Positions 23,143 to 34,135 of a stretch of DNA of 64,000 nt are shown here, in pieces; position 1 is the stretch's first letter; each line of letters opens with the position of its first letter. The translations under genes were made by a program, and so were the position numbers. The DNA comes from Gautieria morchelliformis (Eukaryota > Basidiomycota > Agaricomycetes > Gomphales > Gomphaceae). The DNA lies in NCBI GenBank assembly GCA_015179125.1, contig WHVA01000129.1:1-64000 (forward strand). Reading direction: 5' to 3'. The notes beneath the pieces are model-generated. The model was not told the DNA's origin. It saw nothing but the letters and a program-made list of their open reading frames with translations, and did no database searches.

Positions 23143-24347
23143 ATGAGCTCACTTCCCGATTTCTCAAAAATGACCAGCACTCAGATGAAAGAGCATTTTG
23201 CCAATGTTCTCGCCGAGAAGGAGCTGGCGGAAAAGCGCGAGGCCGAGGAGGCGGCTCAAAAAGAGAAAGAACGACTGGAGAAGGTGTGCAGGGAGGAAGA
23301 GCGCAGGGAAAAAGAGCGCAAGGACCAGGAGGAACACGATCAGCTGGAACGCGAGCGCGAAGACCGCGAGCGCGAGCTCGAGTGCATCGAGCACGAACAC
23401 GAGGAGCGGGAGGCCAAAGAAGCTGCGGAGAAACTTGCGGAGGAGCAAGCCGCTGCGGAAAAGGCCACCGCGGAGAAGGCGGAGGAAAATCACGAGTCGC
23501 AGAAAGTAGGCGCTTCTTGTCCTTGACGGTATGTGGTTGACCATCGGAACAGGAAAAGGCTGCGGACGCGGACCAGGAGTCCGAGCGGAGTGGACCTCCA
23601 TCGGAGACGTCGCCGGAAGAAACCCCGAGGCCAATGAACAAGGGCAAAGGGAAGGCGACGGCGGAATGGCGGGCGGCACAGGAGGAGAAACAGCGCCGGA
23701 AGGAGAGGGCCAAGAGGGCGGCTCTGGAAGAAGACAGCGCACCGCAGCTTAGCTGTGATGCGTGTCTCGAGAAAAACCTGCCATGCATGTGGGACTTGGC
23801 GGGAAAGGCCACGGCTTGCAATCGTTGCAAGGACATGAAGCGGGCATGCGTGGTCGACGGGTTTAAGGCTCGGGTGATGGCCAAGCGGAGGAAGACCAGA
23901 GGATCGGAAGTAGGCTCGGAAAAGCCTACTCAGGGTGCACGGAAGCCCTTGTCCAGGGCTGCCAAGGCGAGGGGAGTCCAAGACGAGCCGGAGGCGAGCG
24001 GAAGTGGGACGACGTGGGAGGAGCAGGTGGCGGATCCGCTTGCAGATATCGCCAGGTCGCTCCGGGGACTGCTTCGACAGGGGGAGCAGGGGTTGCAGAT
24101 GCAACACCACTTCTACCTGGCAGTCGCGGATTGACTTGGTGCGTACGAGTACCATCTTGACCAAGTCGTCGCGGAACTGAGGTGGATGCAGGAGAGGGAG
24201 GACTCGGAAGTGGAGGCAGAAGTGTCTGAGGGCGAGGTCCAAGATGTGCAGAGGTTTGCAGAGGAGTATGGGCGGAACAGAAACGCGGAGGATCCGGAAG
24301 CGGAAGACTGGGCAGGCTTTGGTGAAGACACTATGGAGGATGACTAG
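23143..24347 (+). CDS. Antisense accessory gene of element B: coiled coil plus cysteine cluster, with premature stop
   Basis: Reads on the strand opposite to gag-pol, between the 3' LTR and the end of pol. Exon 1 is 23143-23505; a 47-nt GT-AG intron follows; exon 2 starts at 23553. Residues about 10-120 are a highly charged E/K/R coiled coil. Further on is a cysteine cluster CDACLEKNLPCMW...CNRCKDMKRAC, reminiscent of fungal Zn2Cys6 DNA-binding clusters. An in-frame TGA at 24132 stops it after 314 residues, but the same frame continues (LGAYEYHLDQVVAELRW...) to a TAG at 24345. The TGA is therefore probably a point mutation and this copy may give a truncated protein. A role in regulating the element is inference. 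Confidence 0.6.
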
Positions 24348-24559
24348 GGGTTAAAGACATTTGTAGTATAGTTTTCTTGGGATGTCGGAAATAGTGTAGC
24401 GGAGAATTAATCGGATTTGAACTTGTGACTTAAGGAGTGAAAACGGAAACGGAGATGGCGGAGGTGTTGGAGGGACTTATTGCGCGAGAAGGGGTCCAGG
24501 CTTGGCAGGGTATGCCTGTGGAAATCTGAGACGAGTTCGGAGGCATGGTCGAGTTCCGT

Positions 24560-27500
24560 GGCGGAAATCCATGAAGTCTCTCATCTGTATTCTCGTAAGC
24601 CTGCCCACTTAACTAGGTACTGTAGTTGACAACGGTATCGCTTGTTGAGCTTGGAATTGAGGATGTCCGCAATCTCGTATTCTGGTTCTCCGTCGATGAT
24701 CACTGGCAGAGGCGGAGGTTGTTCTCGATTCGGAATCGTATTCGGAACTCGGGTTCAAGCATAGACAATGGAATACCGGATGTACTGCGCGCATATTGTC
24801 AGGAAGTCTGAGGTGAAAGAACGACTGCCGGCCTTAGCGATGATCTCGTAGGGCCAAGGTATTTTTCAGAGAGCTTCTTCGAGGGGCGAGTGGTGCGGAA
24901 GTTTTCAGCTTTGACAAAGACTTTGTCGCCTATCTCGAATGCTGGTTGCGGAAGCATTTCCGATCGGCGGAAGTTTGGTATCTCTTTTGTGCAGCGGAAA
25001 TGTTCTCTCGGAGGTGCTGGTGAAGGTCGTCAAGTTCCACAACGAAGTCTCGGGCTCTTGCAGAGGCGAGATCACGTTCAGGGTGGATGGCGAGATTCGG
25101 GTGATAGCCTTTGTTGGCATAGAAGGGCGAAATTCTGGTGGTAGCAGGGGCGCGTTGCTGTAAGCGAATTCCGCAAGCGGAAGAAGGTCGGACCAATTGC
25201 TGTGTTGGTAGTTGCAATAGACGCGGAGGTACTGCTCAAGGGTCTGATTAGTACGTTCCGTTTGTCCGTCACCTTCGGGATGATAACCGGAAGTGAAGTG
25301 GAGCTTCATGTCGAGGCCTTGCCGAGTGTGCAGAAAAAGGAGGACACGAATTCTGATCCACGGTCGGAAGTGACATGGGAGGGGATTCCGTGCTTGGAAA
25401 AGACGTGGAGCACTAAGAGCTGTGCGAGCTGGGCGGAAGTGATGGTGTCGTAGGTTGGAATAAAGATGGACTGCTTTGTGAGGCGGTCAACGATCACTAG
25501 AATGGTATCATAGCCAGATGACTTAGGAAGTTTCTCAATGAAATCCATGGATATCGAATTCCACGGTTGTTCCGGGATCGGAAGTTGCTTCAGGAGGCCG
25601 TAGGGTTTGTGACGTTGAGGCTTGGCTCGCATACAGGTGGTGCATGACTTGCAGTAGTCTTGGACCATCGTGCGGAGGAGAGGCCAAGTGTAGGTACGTC
25701 GGATTATGTCGAGGGTTTTGTTTTGGCCTTGGTGTCCTGAGAGCGGATGATCGTGGCTTTGCTGGAGTACGCGAAGTCGTAGATCGTTGGATCCGGAACG
25801 TAAATCCGGGACTTGTACGGAGAAATCCGTCGGAATCGAGGGACCATCCAGGACTGGTGGGTCATCGAGGTGGGTGCGGAGATGGGGTCGGAACGAGTGC
25901 GGAACGGATGTCGGAATGGAGAGACTCGGTGTCCATAATGATTGAGGCGGGAGTAGTGGAAACTGCAATGCTGTGGCACGCAGGGACGATGCCAGTTGCT
26001 CAGTGGAGAATACTGGGCGGAAATTGTGCGGATTAACGCTGGCATAGTCGCTACTTCCCTCTTTTGGGTAGACATCCCAACGTCTAGTGAGCGTGTCGGG
26101 TTTTGCTCCGAGCTTTCCGGGGCGGAACGGATCACCATGTTGAACTGTGAGAGATATTCAGACCAGCGGACTTGACGGCGAGTCAAAATCTTAGTAGTTG
26201 CAAAATACTCAAGGTTCTTATGATCCGTTACAACGTCGATCGGATAAGTTGGACCTTCGAGGTAGTGTCTCCAATTTTGAAGGCTTCGAAAATCGCAAGT
26301 AGTTCCTTATCGTGGACGTCGTAGTTGAGTTCCGGGGCGGAAAAGGTGCGGGAATGAAAGCGATCGGATGAATTTCTCCTCGTCGGGGGAAATGATGGAA
26401 AGAATGGCGGCTAGCGCGTAGTCGGAAGCGTCGGTTTCGAGTACAAGTTGGGCATCAGGAATCCAGAAACCGAGTATAGGAGCCGTAGTGAAGGCCGATT
26501 TGAGGGCTTCAAATGCGGAACGGCATTCCGGAGTGAAATTCCATGGGGCACCCTTCCTGGTGAGACGCGTGAGCGGAACAGTAATGTCGGAAAATTATAA
26601 ATGAAACGCCGGTAAAAGTTGGCGAAGCCAAGGAAAGACTGCACATCCTTAACACGTCGGGGTTCGGCCATTCTTGAATTGCCTTGACTTGTCCTCTGCC
26701 ATGGTAAGACCGTTGGAGAGAGGATGTAGCCGAGGTATTCGACCGTGTCGCGATGCCATTCGCATTTCTCTGCTTTTGCGTAGAGATGTGTTTGCGGAGA
26801 CGGCGGAGTACTTCGCGGACATGTTCCCGATGTTTTCCGGTGGTCGGAATAGATGAGGATGTCGTCAATGTAGACTAGGACGCATACGTCGAGAGGTCGG
26901 AAAATACGTCGTTCATGAATCGCTGAAAAGCGGGGGAGCATTGGTTAGACCAAAGGCATGACAACCCACTCAAAAGCACCGTAGCGGGTGCGGAAGTGGT
27001 TTTCCACTCATCACCTTCGCGGATGCGGACAAGTGATAAGCGTGCCGGAGGTCAATTTTGGTGTAGATCTTCGCCCTGCGGGGAGTGTCGAGTAGATCGG
27101 AAATGCGCGGAAGCGGATATTTGTCCTTCTTAGTGAGGGCGTTGAGTCCGCGGAAATCGACGCAGAGGCGGAGAGATCCATCCTTCTTCTTGACGAAAAG
27201 GACCGGAGCGCCGTGCGGAGACAGCGAAGGGCGGATGAAGCCCATGTTGAGATGTTCATCGACGAACTCTCGGAGAGTTGGAGTTCACTTTGCGAAAGGG
27301 AGTAGATCGGTCCAAGGGGCGGAGATGCTCCTTCTTCCAAATCTATCTTCAAATCGTAAGGTCGATGTTCAGCAGGTTTATCGGCTTTGGCCTTATTGAA
27401 CACATCCGGGAAGTCACGATATTCTTCCGGAACTGAGCTCATGTCGACCGGAGCGGAAGTCGAGGCGGAACAGCCTTGACTGAAGCGAATCGGAAGGTGA

Positions 27501-27987
27501 AGCTGAAAACGGTCGTGTCTTCTTGCCGTTGCAATACGCGGAAAGCGGTGGCGAAACGAGGCAATTCGAGGAGCTTCGAGGGACGGAGGTGCTAAAGCGG
27601 GACCGGAGTGCGGAACTGAATCCACAAGCGGAGTTGCAGAAGAGGCCTGAGCCATCTTTGCGGACGACGTCGGAATAGACGGAAGTTGATCCGGGGTACG
27701 GAACTGTATCTGACCCAATGCCCAGTTAATCGACGGATTATATCGGGTGAGCCAATTGTGTCCTAGTACAACAGAACAGCTAGCATCTAGCGGAGTAACG
27801 TAAAACGTAACTTCATGGTTGTCCCCAGTAGCGAAACGGATAGACAGGTCCACGACTTGGGAGATTGCCGTGTTGGATGACCCGTCGAAAAGGCGGAGCA
27901 GAATTGTCGGAATGTTGCGGGTCGAAGTTTATGTTTCAAAACAAAGTCGGAATCGAGGAAGCAATGAGTCGAACCAGAGTCGATCAA
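24560..27987 (-). pseudogene. Pol of element B: protease, RT, RNase H, integrase, chromodomain; frameshifted
   Basis: N to C on the minus strand: protease-like (IDSGSTHCFLDSDFV, 27985 down), linker with VVLGHNWLTRYNP, RT ([20 protein letters not shown] near 27200; VYIDDILIYSD near 26860), RNase H with [12 protein letters not shown] near 26180, and the integrase zinc finger [20 protein letters not shown] with core [19 protein letters not shown] (25968-25306). Then comes [15 protein letters not shown] (25309-24905), and near 24590-24720 a chromodomain end (EYEIADILNS...LQYLVKWAG). At least five changes of frame break it, so it is not expected to work. Confidence 0.75.
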
Positions 27988-28110
27988 TGCTGTAAACGGG
28001 GTGCGGAAATTGTGTCTGAATTCAGTGGAACAGAGAGGGAGTCGGAGGACGAAAGAGCGGATGCATTGAGTTTAACCTCGTTTGTCGCACGAATGGGGTA
28101 AACACAGCCC

Positions 28111-29463
28111 TCAGCTCATGCGGAGGCCGGAGGACTGCTGACTATTTTTTTGCATCCATAGCGGGAGTCGCTCGGATTTCTCTTCCGTCTTCGCTGCGTG
28201 GCCCTTGGCCTTAGCAGCGGAAGCGGAAGCTCGGGTGCAGTCGCGAGCGACGTGACCGCCTTTGCCACAGAAAAGGCAAAGGTTGTTGTCCATGCGACGC
28301 TGGCGTTCTACAGGGGTTAGCTTGCCGTCCTTCCCAAGTTTGTCAGAAAGGTCCGGAGTGCTCTTCCGGGCGTTGGTGTTGGAACCAGAGGCCTGGTTGT
28401 TGCGAGGGGTGGAGTTGTTGTTCCGGTTGCCGGAGTTGGAGCCAGAACTGTTATTGTTGTTGTTGTTTCCGGAGTTGTTGTTTCCGGAATTAGTCTTCTT
28501 CTTGTCTTTGTCAGACTTCTTGTCGGAAGACTTGTTGTTCTTGCTCTGGGCGGAAGTTTCGCGAGCGATCTCGGAATGTCTTTCCCAGTAGCGCGAATCG
28601 ATGGATTGGGCTAAGTTGCGAAGGTTGGTAAGGGTGGCGGGTTTTCCGACGCGGGCAATTTCATCCTTGATCCGGGATGGCAGGCCCATGTAAAACTGGC
28701 GTCGGAGTGCAGCTTCTCCCCATTGTACTCCAGGAGCGAGCTGCTGGAATGTGACGATATATTTAGCTATCTTATGAGTGTCTTTCATACGAAGCTTATC
28801 GAGTTCATTTTCCGCATCGGCTTCCATATCAAATGGTCCGAAGTTGCTGCGGAGTTCGGAAACGAAGTTGTGGTAATCGTCGGCCCAGTCGACGAGAGCG
28901 AACGGATCCATGAGGGCGGGTTCGAAGTAGTCGAGAGCCGTGCCTCGGAGATAGGAAAGGGCGTAATTGACCTTTCGTTCGTCGTCGGGAAAGGCGTCGG
29001 GACGATCGCGGAAGTTGAGTTGAAGCTGGACCAGAAATGGCTGGAGCTTCTTGGGGTCAGAACCGTCAAACTGATCTGGTTCGCAGACCTTGGTCTTGGG
29101 GCGTGGTGGTGCTTGGGCCAGGTGCTGAAGTTGTCTGGCTAGCATGGCGATGGCTTGTGCAAGATCCGGAACTGGCGCGGGCGGAACTGGGTTGGTGGGA
29201 ATCTGAGGTGGGATTGGAGGTGGAGGACCACCTGGGGGACCGCCGGGTGGGCCGCCATGAGGGCCACCTGGGGGTGGTCCTGGTGGGGGTGGTGGTGGTG
29301 GAGCTGGGCGTCGGAATGACGCTGCTGTTTGTTCGCCACTGCTACTCATCGAATTCCCGTCATAGTCGGGATTGTCTTCGGGATTAGCGTCGGGAACTTC
29401 TTCGAAACGTTGCGGAATCGCGTCGGAGAGCTCGTCATCTGCACGAGAGCTGTCTGAAGGCAT
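28111..29463 (-). CDS. Gag of element B, intact
   Basis: A 450-codon open frame starting 33 bp inside the 5' LTR. It has an acidic N-terminus, a proline/glycine stretch (residues about 52-95), the gag core (YLRGTALDYFEPALMDPFAL near residue 172), an asparagine/serine-rich linker and a CCHC knuckle CLFCGKGGHVARDC near residue 405. It is the only long intact frame of the element; pol is broken, so this copy could act only with help from another. The frame after the knuckle ends at 28111, just upstream of the protease region. Confidence 0.85.
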   Translation of the reverse strand: MPSDSSRADDELSDAIPQRFEEVPDANPEDNPDYDGNSMSSSGEQTAASFRRPAPPPPPPPGPPPGGPHGGPPGGPPGGPPPPIPPQIPTNPVPPAPVPDLAQAIAMLARQLQHLAQAPPRPKTKVCEPDQFDGSDPKKLQPFLVQLQLNFRDRPDAFPDDERKVNYALSYLRGTALDYFEPALMDPFALVDWADDYHNFVSELRSNFGPFDMEADAENELDKLRMKDTHKIAKYIVTFQQLAPGVQWGEAALRRQFYMGLPSRIKDEIARVGKPATLTNLRNLAQSIDSRYWERHSEIARETSAQSKNNKSSDKKSDKDKKKTNSGNNNSGNNNNNNSSGSNSGNRNNNSTPRNNQASGSNTNARKSTPDLSDKLGKDGKLTPVERQRRMDNNLCLFCGKGGHVARDCTRASASAAKAKGHAAKTEEKSERLPLWMQKNSQQSSGLRMS

Positions 29464-29496
29464 AGCGGTAGTTATCAGGTGGGAATCAGATAATAC

Positions 29497-30216
29497 TGTT
29501 ACATATCAGAATTCCCGGAGGTCGGAACTGGAAAGGACAACGGCTTCAACTTATGTGTTGCGCCCCTGATGAACTACCGTCCTAAGTATTTCAGAGTTGA
29601 CTTGCGGATATCGGAGAAGGTGGAAGTTGGGAGCAGAGTACTGAAGGTCGAGGGTCGGAGGGCAAAGGTCGGAAGAGGCGGAAGAGGTGGAGGACAGAGG
29701 TTCGAGGACTGAAGGAGACAAGACTAGCAAAACTCGCTGTGCTAAGAACAGGAGACAGTGCGAAGGGAATCACGTATTGATGTCGATTATCTGATTGCAG
29801 AAACAGAGACATACATGAGGGGGTTTTATACAAAGAGCAGAAGCAAAGGTAATGGTATGATACTAAGCAAGTTCCGGAGAGTGCGGGAATCAGATAGACA
29901 TTCGGGGCAAGTAACTAATGCGGAACAATGGGATGACAAGGGGGGTGCAGGGTAGGGTAAGTACAATGGCAAAGAACAAGGCGAGTAAGTACAATAGGCA
30001 TCAGAAAAAGCAGAACTACGGAAATGGTATCTTGCTGGTTTCAGGGTCGAGTACGGGGGCCGGTATCTGGAGGTGGCCAGGGGTACTAAAAGAACAAAGG
30101 GTCGAGGTAGAGGGTTGCGGAAGTTGCGGATGTCGGAATAGAGTCAGAGGTGGTACGGAGGTAGTGCGGAGGATATGCGGAGGTGGCGGAGATGGTTGAT
30201 TGGAACAGTCGTAACA
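29497..30216 (-). repeat. 5' LTR of element B
   Basis: Plus-strand ends are TGTTACATATCAG and CAGTCGTAACA. Immediately after it (GACCATGCC) the pol frame of element C begins in mid-protein, so this LTR marks the insertion point in C. Confidence 0.85.
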
Positions 30217-31862
30217 GACCATGCCATCGAGTTGGAGCCTGGGTCAAAGCCCACCAACTGCAAAGTCTACCCGCTGTCACCCAAGGAGCAGGTAGAGCTC
30301 GATGCATTCCTTGCGGAAAACCTCCGTACAGGGAGGATCCGCCCCTCCAAGTCACCCATGGCATCTCCGGTGTTCTTCATCAAGGAGAAGGACGGCTCGC
30401 TCAGCCTTGTGCAGGAATACCGGGCCCTGAATGCGATCACGATCAAGAACCGGTACCCCATTCCACTCATTTCCAAACTAATCACACAACTCCGTGGGGC
30501 AAGGTACTTCACTAAGCTGGATGTCTGCTGGGGCTTCAATAATGTTCGGATCCGGGAGGGAGACGAGTGGAAGGCCGCATTCCGCACCAACCGAGGACTC
30601 TTTGAGCCGCAGGTGATGTTCTTCGGCCTCACCAACAGTCCCGCCACATTCCAGACGATGATGAATGACATTTTCCGTGACATGATAGCAGAAGGGGTTG
30701 TCTGCGTCTACCTTGATGACATCCTCATCTTCACAAAAACAATGTCGGAACATCGGGAAGTTGTGCGGAGAGTGCTGGAACGGCTCCGGGAATACAACCT
30801 GTGTCTCAAGCCGGAAAAGTGCGAATTTGAGCGGATGCGGATAGAGTATCTTGGGGTGATTGTGTCGGAAGGAAAGGTGGAAATGGACCCAGTCAAAGTG
30901 TCCGGTGTATCGGATTGGCCTGTGCCGTGGAACAAGAAAGAGGTCCAGTCCTTCATTGGGTTTGTCAATTTCTACCAGCGGTTCATCAAGGACTTCTCCT
31001 GCCACGCTCATGCCCTCTTCGACCTCACCAAGAAGTAGGTTGGATGGCGGTGGGGAGAGCCGGAACAGGCCTCCTTTGACAAACTCAAAGAGCTGATCAC
31101 TTCCGCCCCGGTCCTGATCTTTCCCGATGACTCTCGCCCTTATCGAGTCGAGGCAGATTCTTCCGACACAGCTACCGGAGCGGTCTTGTCACAACAGTCA
31201 CCAGAAGATGATGGGGGATGGCATCCGATTGCCTTCTTCTCTAAAAGCCTTAGTCTGGTCGAGCGGAACTATGAGATCCACGACAAGGAGATGCTGGCAA
31301 TCATCCGGGTGCTGGAGGAGTGGCGACACTTCCTCGAGGGTGCTCTATGCCCATTTGAGATCTGGACAGACCACAAGAACCTCGAGTACTTCCACACATC
31401 TAAGAAGTTGAACCGACGACAAGCACGGTGGTCCCTACACCTGTCCCGGTTCGACTTCATGCTCCACCACTGCCCCGGCCGCACCATGGGCAAGCCCGAT
31501 GCCCTATCCCGCCGTGCAGATCATGGAAGCGGAAGTGGAGACAATGCTGATATGACACTACTCCACCCAAGTCTCTTTGCAATCCGCGCCCTCGAAGGAG
31601 TGACTGCAGTTGGGGCGGAAGCGGAAATGCTCTGGGACATCCGCAGGCAGTACCGGAATGGAGAGAAGGAGGAGTCGGTGGTGAAGGCGGTGGAGGAACT
31701 TCGGAAAAGGAACTCATGATCTGTACGGGCAGCGGAATGGTGGGAACGTGATGGGCTGATCCACTTCAGAGGCAAGGTCTATGTTCCAAGTGGGGCGGAC
31801 CCCCGCCGCCGCATCGTGTCCCAGCACCATGACACATGGGTCACTGGGCATCAGGGCTGTCC
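30217..31862 (+). pseudogene. Pol fragment of gypsy element C (RT, RNase H, integrase N-terminus)
   Basis: The frame starts in mid-protein (HAIELEPGSKPTNCK). The RT has the intact box VYLDDILIFTKT, followed by RNase H (NYEIHDKEMLAIIR) and the start of the integrase zinc-binding region (HHDTWVTGHQG). In-frame stops occur at 31036 (TAG) and about 31717 (TGA). It ends at a junction with the inverted copy C' near 31862. The missing 5' part of C would lie left of element B but is not there. Confidence 0.8.
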
Positions 31863-31869
31863 ACGCATC

Positions 31870-34135
31870 AGGCTTGCCCATGGTGCGGCCGGGGCGGTGG
31901 TGGAGCATGAAGTCGAACCGGGACAGGTGTAGGGCCCACCGTGCTTGTTGTCGGTTCAACTTCTTAGATGTGCGGAAATACTCGAGGTTCTTGTGGTCTG
32001 TCCAGATCTCAAATGGGCACAGAGCACCCTCGAGGAAGTGTCGCCACTCCTCCAGCGCCCGGATGATTGCCAGCATCTCCTTGTCATGGATCTCATAGTT
32101 CCGCTCGACCGGACTAAGGCTCTTAGAGAAGAAGGCAATCGGATGCCACCCCCCACCATCTTCCGATGACTGTTGTGACAAGACCGCTCCGGTAGCTGTG
32201 TCGGAAGAATCCGCTTCGACTCGATAAGGGCGAGAGTCGTCGGGAAAGACCAGGACCGGGCGGAAGTGATCAGCTCTTTGAGTTTGTCAAAGGAGGCCTG
32301 TTCCGGCTCTCCCCACCGCCATCCAACCTCCTTCTTGGTGAGGTCGAAGAGGGCACGGGCGTGGCAGGAGAAGTCCTTGATGAACTGCCGGTAGAAATTG
32401 ACAAACCCAATGAAGGACTGGACCTCCTTCTTGTTCCGCAGCACGGGCCAATCCGATATACCGGAAACTTTGACCGGGTCCATTTCCACCTTTCCTTCCG
32501 ACACAATCATCCCAAGATACTCTATCCGCGTCCGCTCAAATTCGCACTTTTCCGGCTTGAGACACAGGTTGTACTCCCGGAGCCATTCCAGCACTCTCCG
32601 CACGACTTCCCGATGTTCGGACATTGTTTTTGTGAAGACGAGGATGTCATTGAGGTAGACGCAGACAACCCCTTCTGCTATCATATCACAGAAAATGTCA
32701 TTCATCATCGTCTGGAATGTGGCGGGACTGTTGGTGAGGCCGAAGAACATGACCTGCGGCTCAAAGAGTCCTTGGTTGGTGCGGAATGCGGCCTTCCACT
32801 CGTCTCCCTCTCGGATCCGAACATTATTGAAGCCCCAGCGGACATCCAGCTTAGTGAAGTACCTTGCCCCACGGAGTTGTGTGATTAGTTCGGAAATGAG
32901 TGGAATGGGGTACCGGTTCTTGATTGTGATCGCATTCAAGGCCCGGTAATCCTGCACAAGTCTGAGCGAGCCGTCCTTCTTCTTGATGAAGAACACCGGA
33001 GATGCCATGGGTGACTTGGAGGGGCGGATCCTCCCTGTACGAAGGTTTTCCGCAAGGAATGCATCGAGCTCTACCTGCTCCTTGGGTGACAGCAGGTAGA
33101 CTTTGCAGTTGGTGGGCTTTGACCCAGGCTCCAACTCGATGGCGTGGTCCCACAGCTTCCGTGGAGGCAGGGCATCAAACGACTCCTTGGAAAAGACATC
33201 CTCAAACTCCCGCAGGTACTCTGGAATTTCCGCCTCTGCTCTATCGTGCTTCTTGGAGGCTTCAGCAAGGCGTTGCGAAATGTTTCCGGTGGCGCGGATG
33301 TGTTCCGCTTCTGGCGAAAGGTTTATGTACAGCAAGCGCTCCCCTTCCGCCAGAGTGTCTTCCGGACCGAGTCGGATGACGTCGGAGTCGGAATCGGAAT
33401 CGGAATCGGAATTGGGAGTGGGATCCGGTTCAAATTCCGCTTCCGAGTCTTCTTCTGCAAGCAGCGGATGGGGGCCAGAAGACATGTCTGTATAAGCCGT
33501 TCGGTCTTCCGCTGCTCCTGGCGTTCCTTCCGCACCTCCGACCGGCACATGTGACACTTGGCTGGACATCGACTCATCAGTACCTTCCGAGTCTGCCAAT
33601 TGATCTCCGGGTTGTGCTCCTGAAGCCAGGTAAACCCGAGGATGATGTCTTGCTTCCCCAGGCTGGTGACTGCAAAGGAAGTGCGTTCTGAGTGCCCATC
33701 GTAGCGGAGAATTGGGTCTACTATCTCCGTGATGGACCCTGCCTCATTGGGGCTTCCATCCACATTGAACACCGGGATTGCACATTGCAACTTCCGCGTG
33801 GTCAGTCGGTTCCATTCCACATAGTCCCGGTCTATAAACTGACCAGTGGCCCTGCAATCGACAAGGGCAGGTCCAGATTTGACTTCCGCCGTATCCGTCG
33901 TCTGGATCTCCACCTTAATGACTAGTGACTTGGGGCCAGGGGTGGCAGCGACAACATAGCGCTTCGGAAGGTGTTTCTCCCAAGGGCGGATGCGGGATGG
34001 ACGGGGTGTCGGATTTGGTTTTTGTGTGACTTTATCCGGTGGGTCTGTACGAAGTGAGGGGAGTGGGGGCTTTTCATTCTCTACTTCAAGACAGGCAAAC
34101 CGGTTATGTACAGGCAGCAGGGGCACACATCTCAC
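31870..34135 (-). pseudogene. Protease and reverse transcriptase/RNase H of C', with active-site changes
   Basis: Two overlapping frames: 34135-33323 (protease region) and 33599-31956 (RT), followed by RNase H in another frame (32181 to about 31870). At the protease active site the expected D-S/T-G reads DCRATGQFI. The RT box reads VYLNDILVFTKT, with Asn replacing a catalytic Asp; the sister copy C keeps YLDD. A run of SDSDSDSD residues comes from a GGAATC repeat at about 33388-33412. Frames shift between domains. This copy is judged dead. Confidence 0.75.

Larger units (their letters stand above)
22337..30216 (-). mobile_element. Ty3/gypsy chromovirus B, full-length with both LTRs
   Basis: LTRs at 22337-23022 (3' LTR) and 29497-30216 (5' LTR) enclose gag (28111-29463), a broken pol ending in a chromodomain, and an antisense gene. 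On the minus strand a purine-rich tract (GAAAGGGAGATAC) abuts the 3' LTR, as expected of a polypurine tract. The outer flanks do not match: TGAAG on the left, GACCA on the right. The right LTR sits inside the pol of element C, but the left flank is not element C, so the element or its surroundings have been rearranged. Confidence 0.8.
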
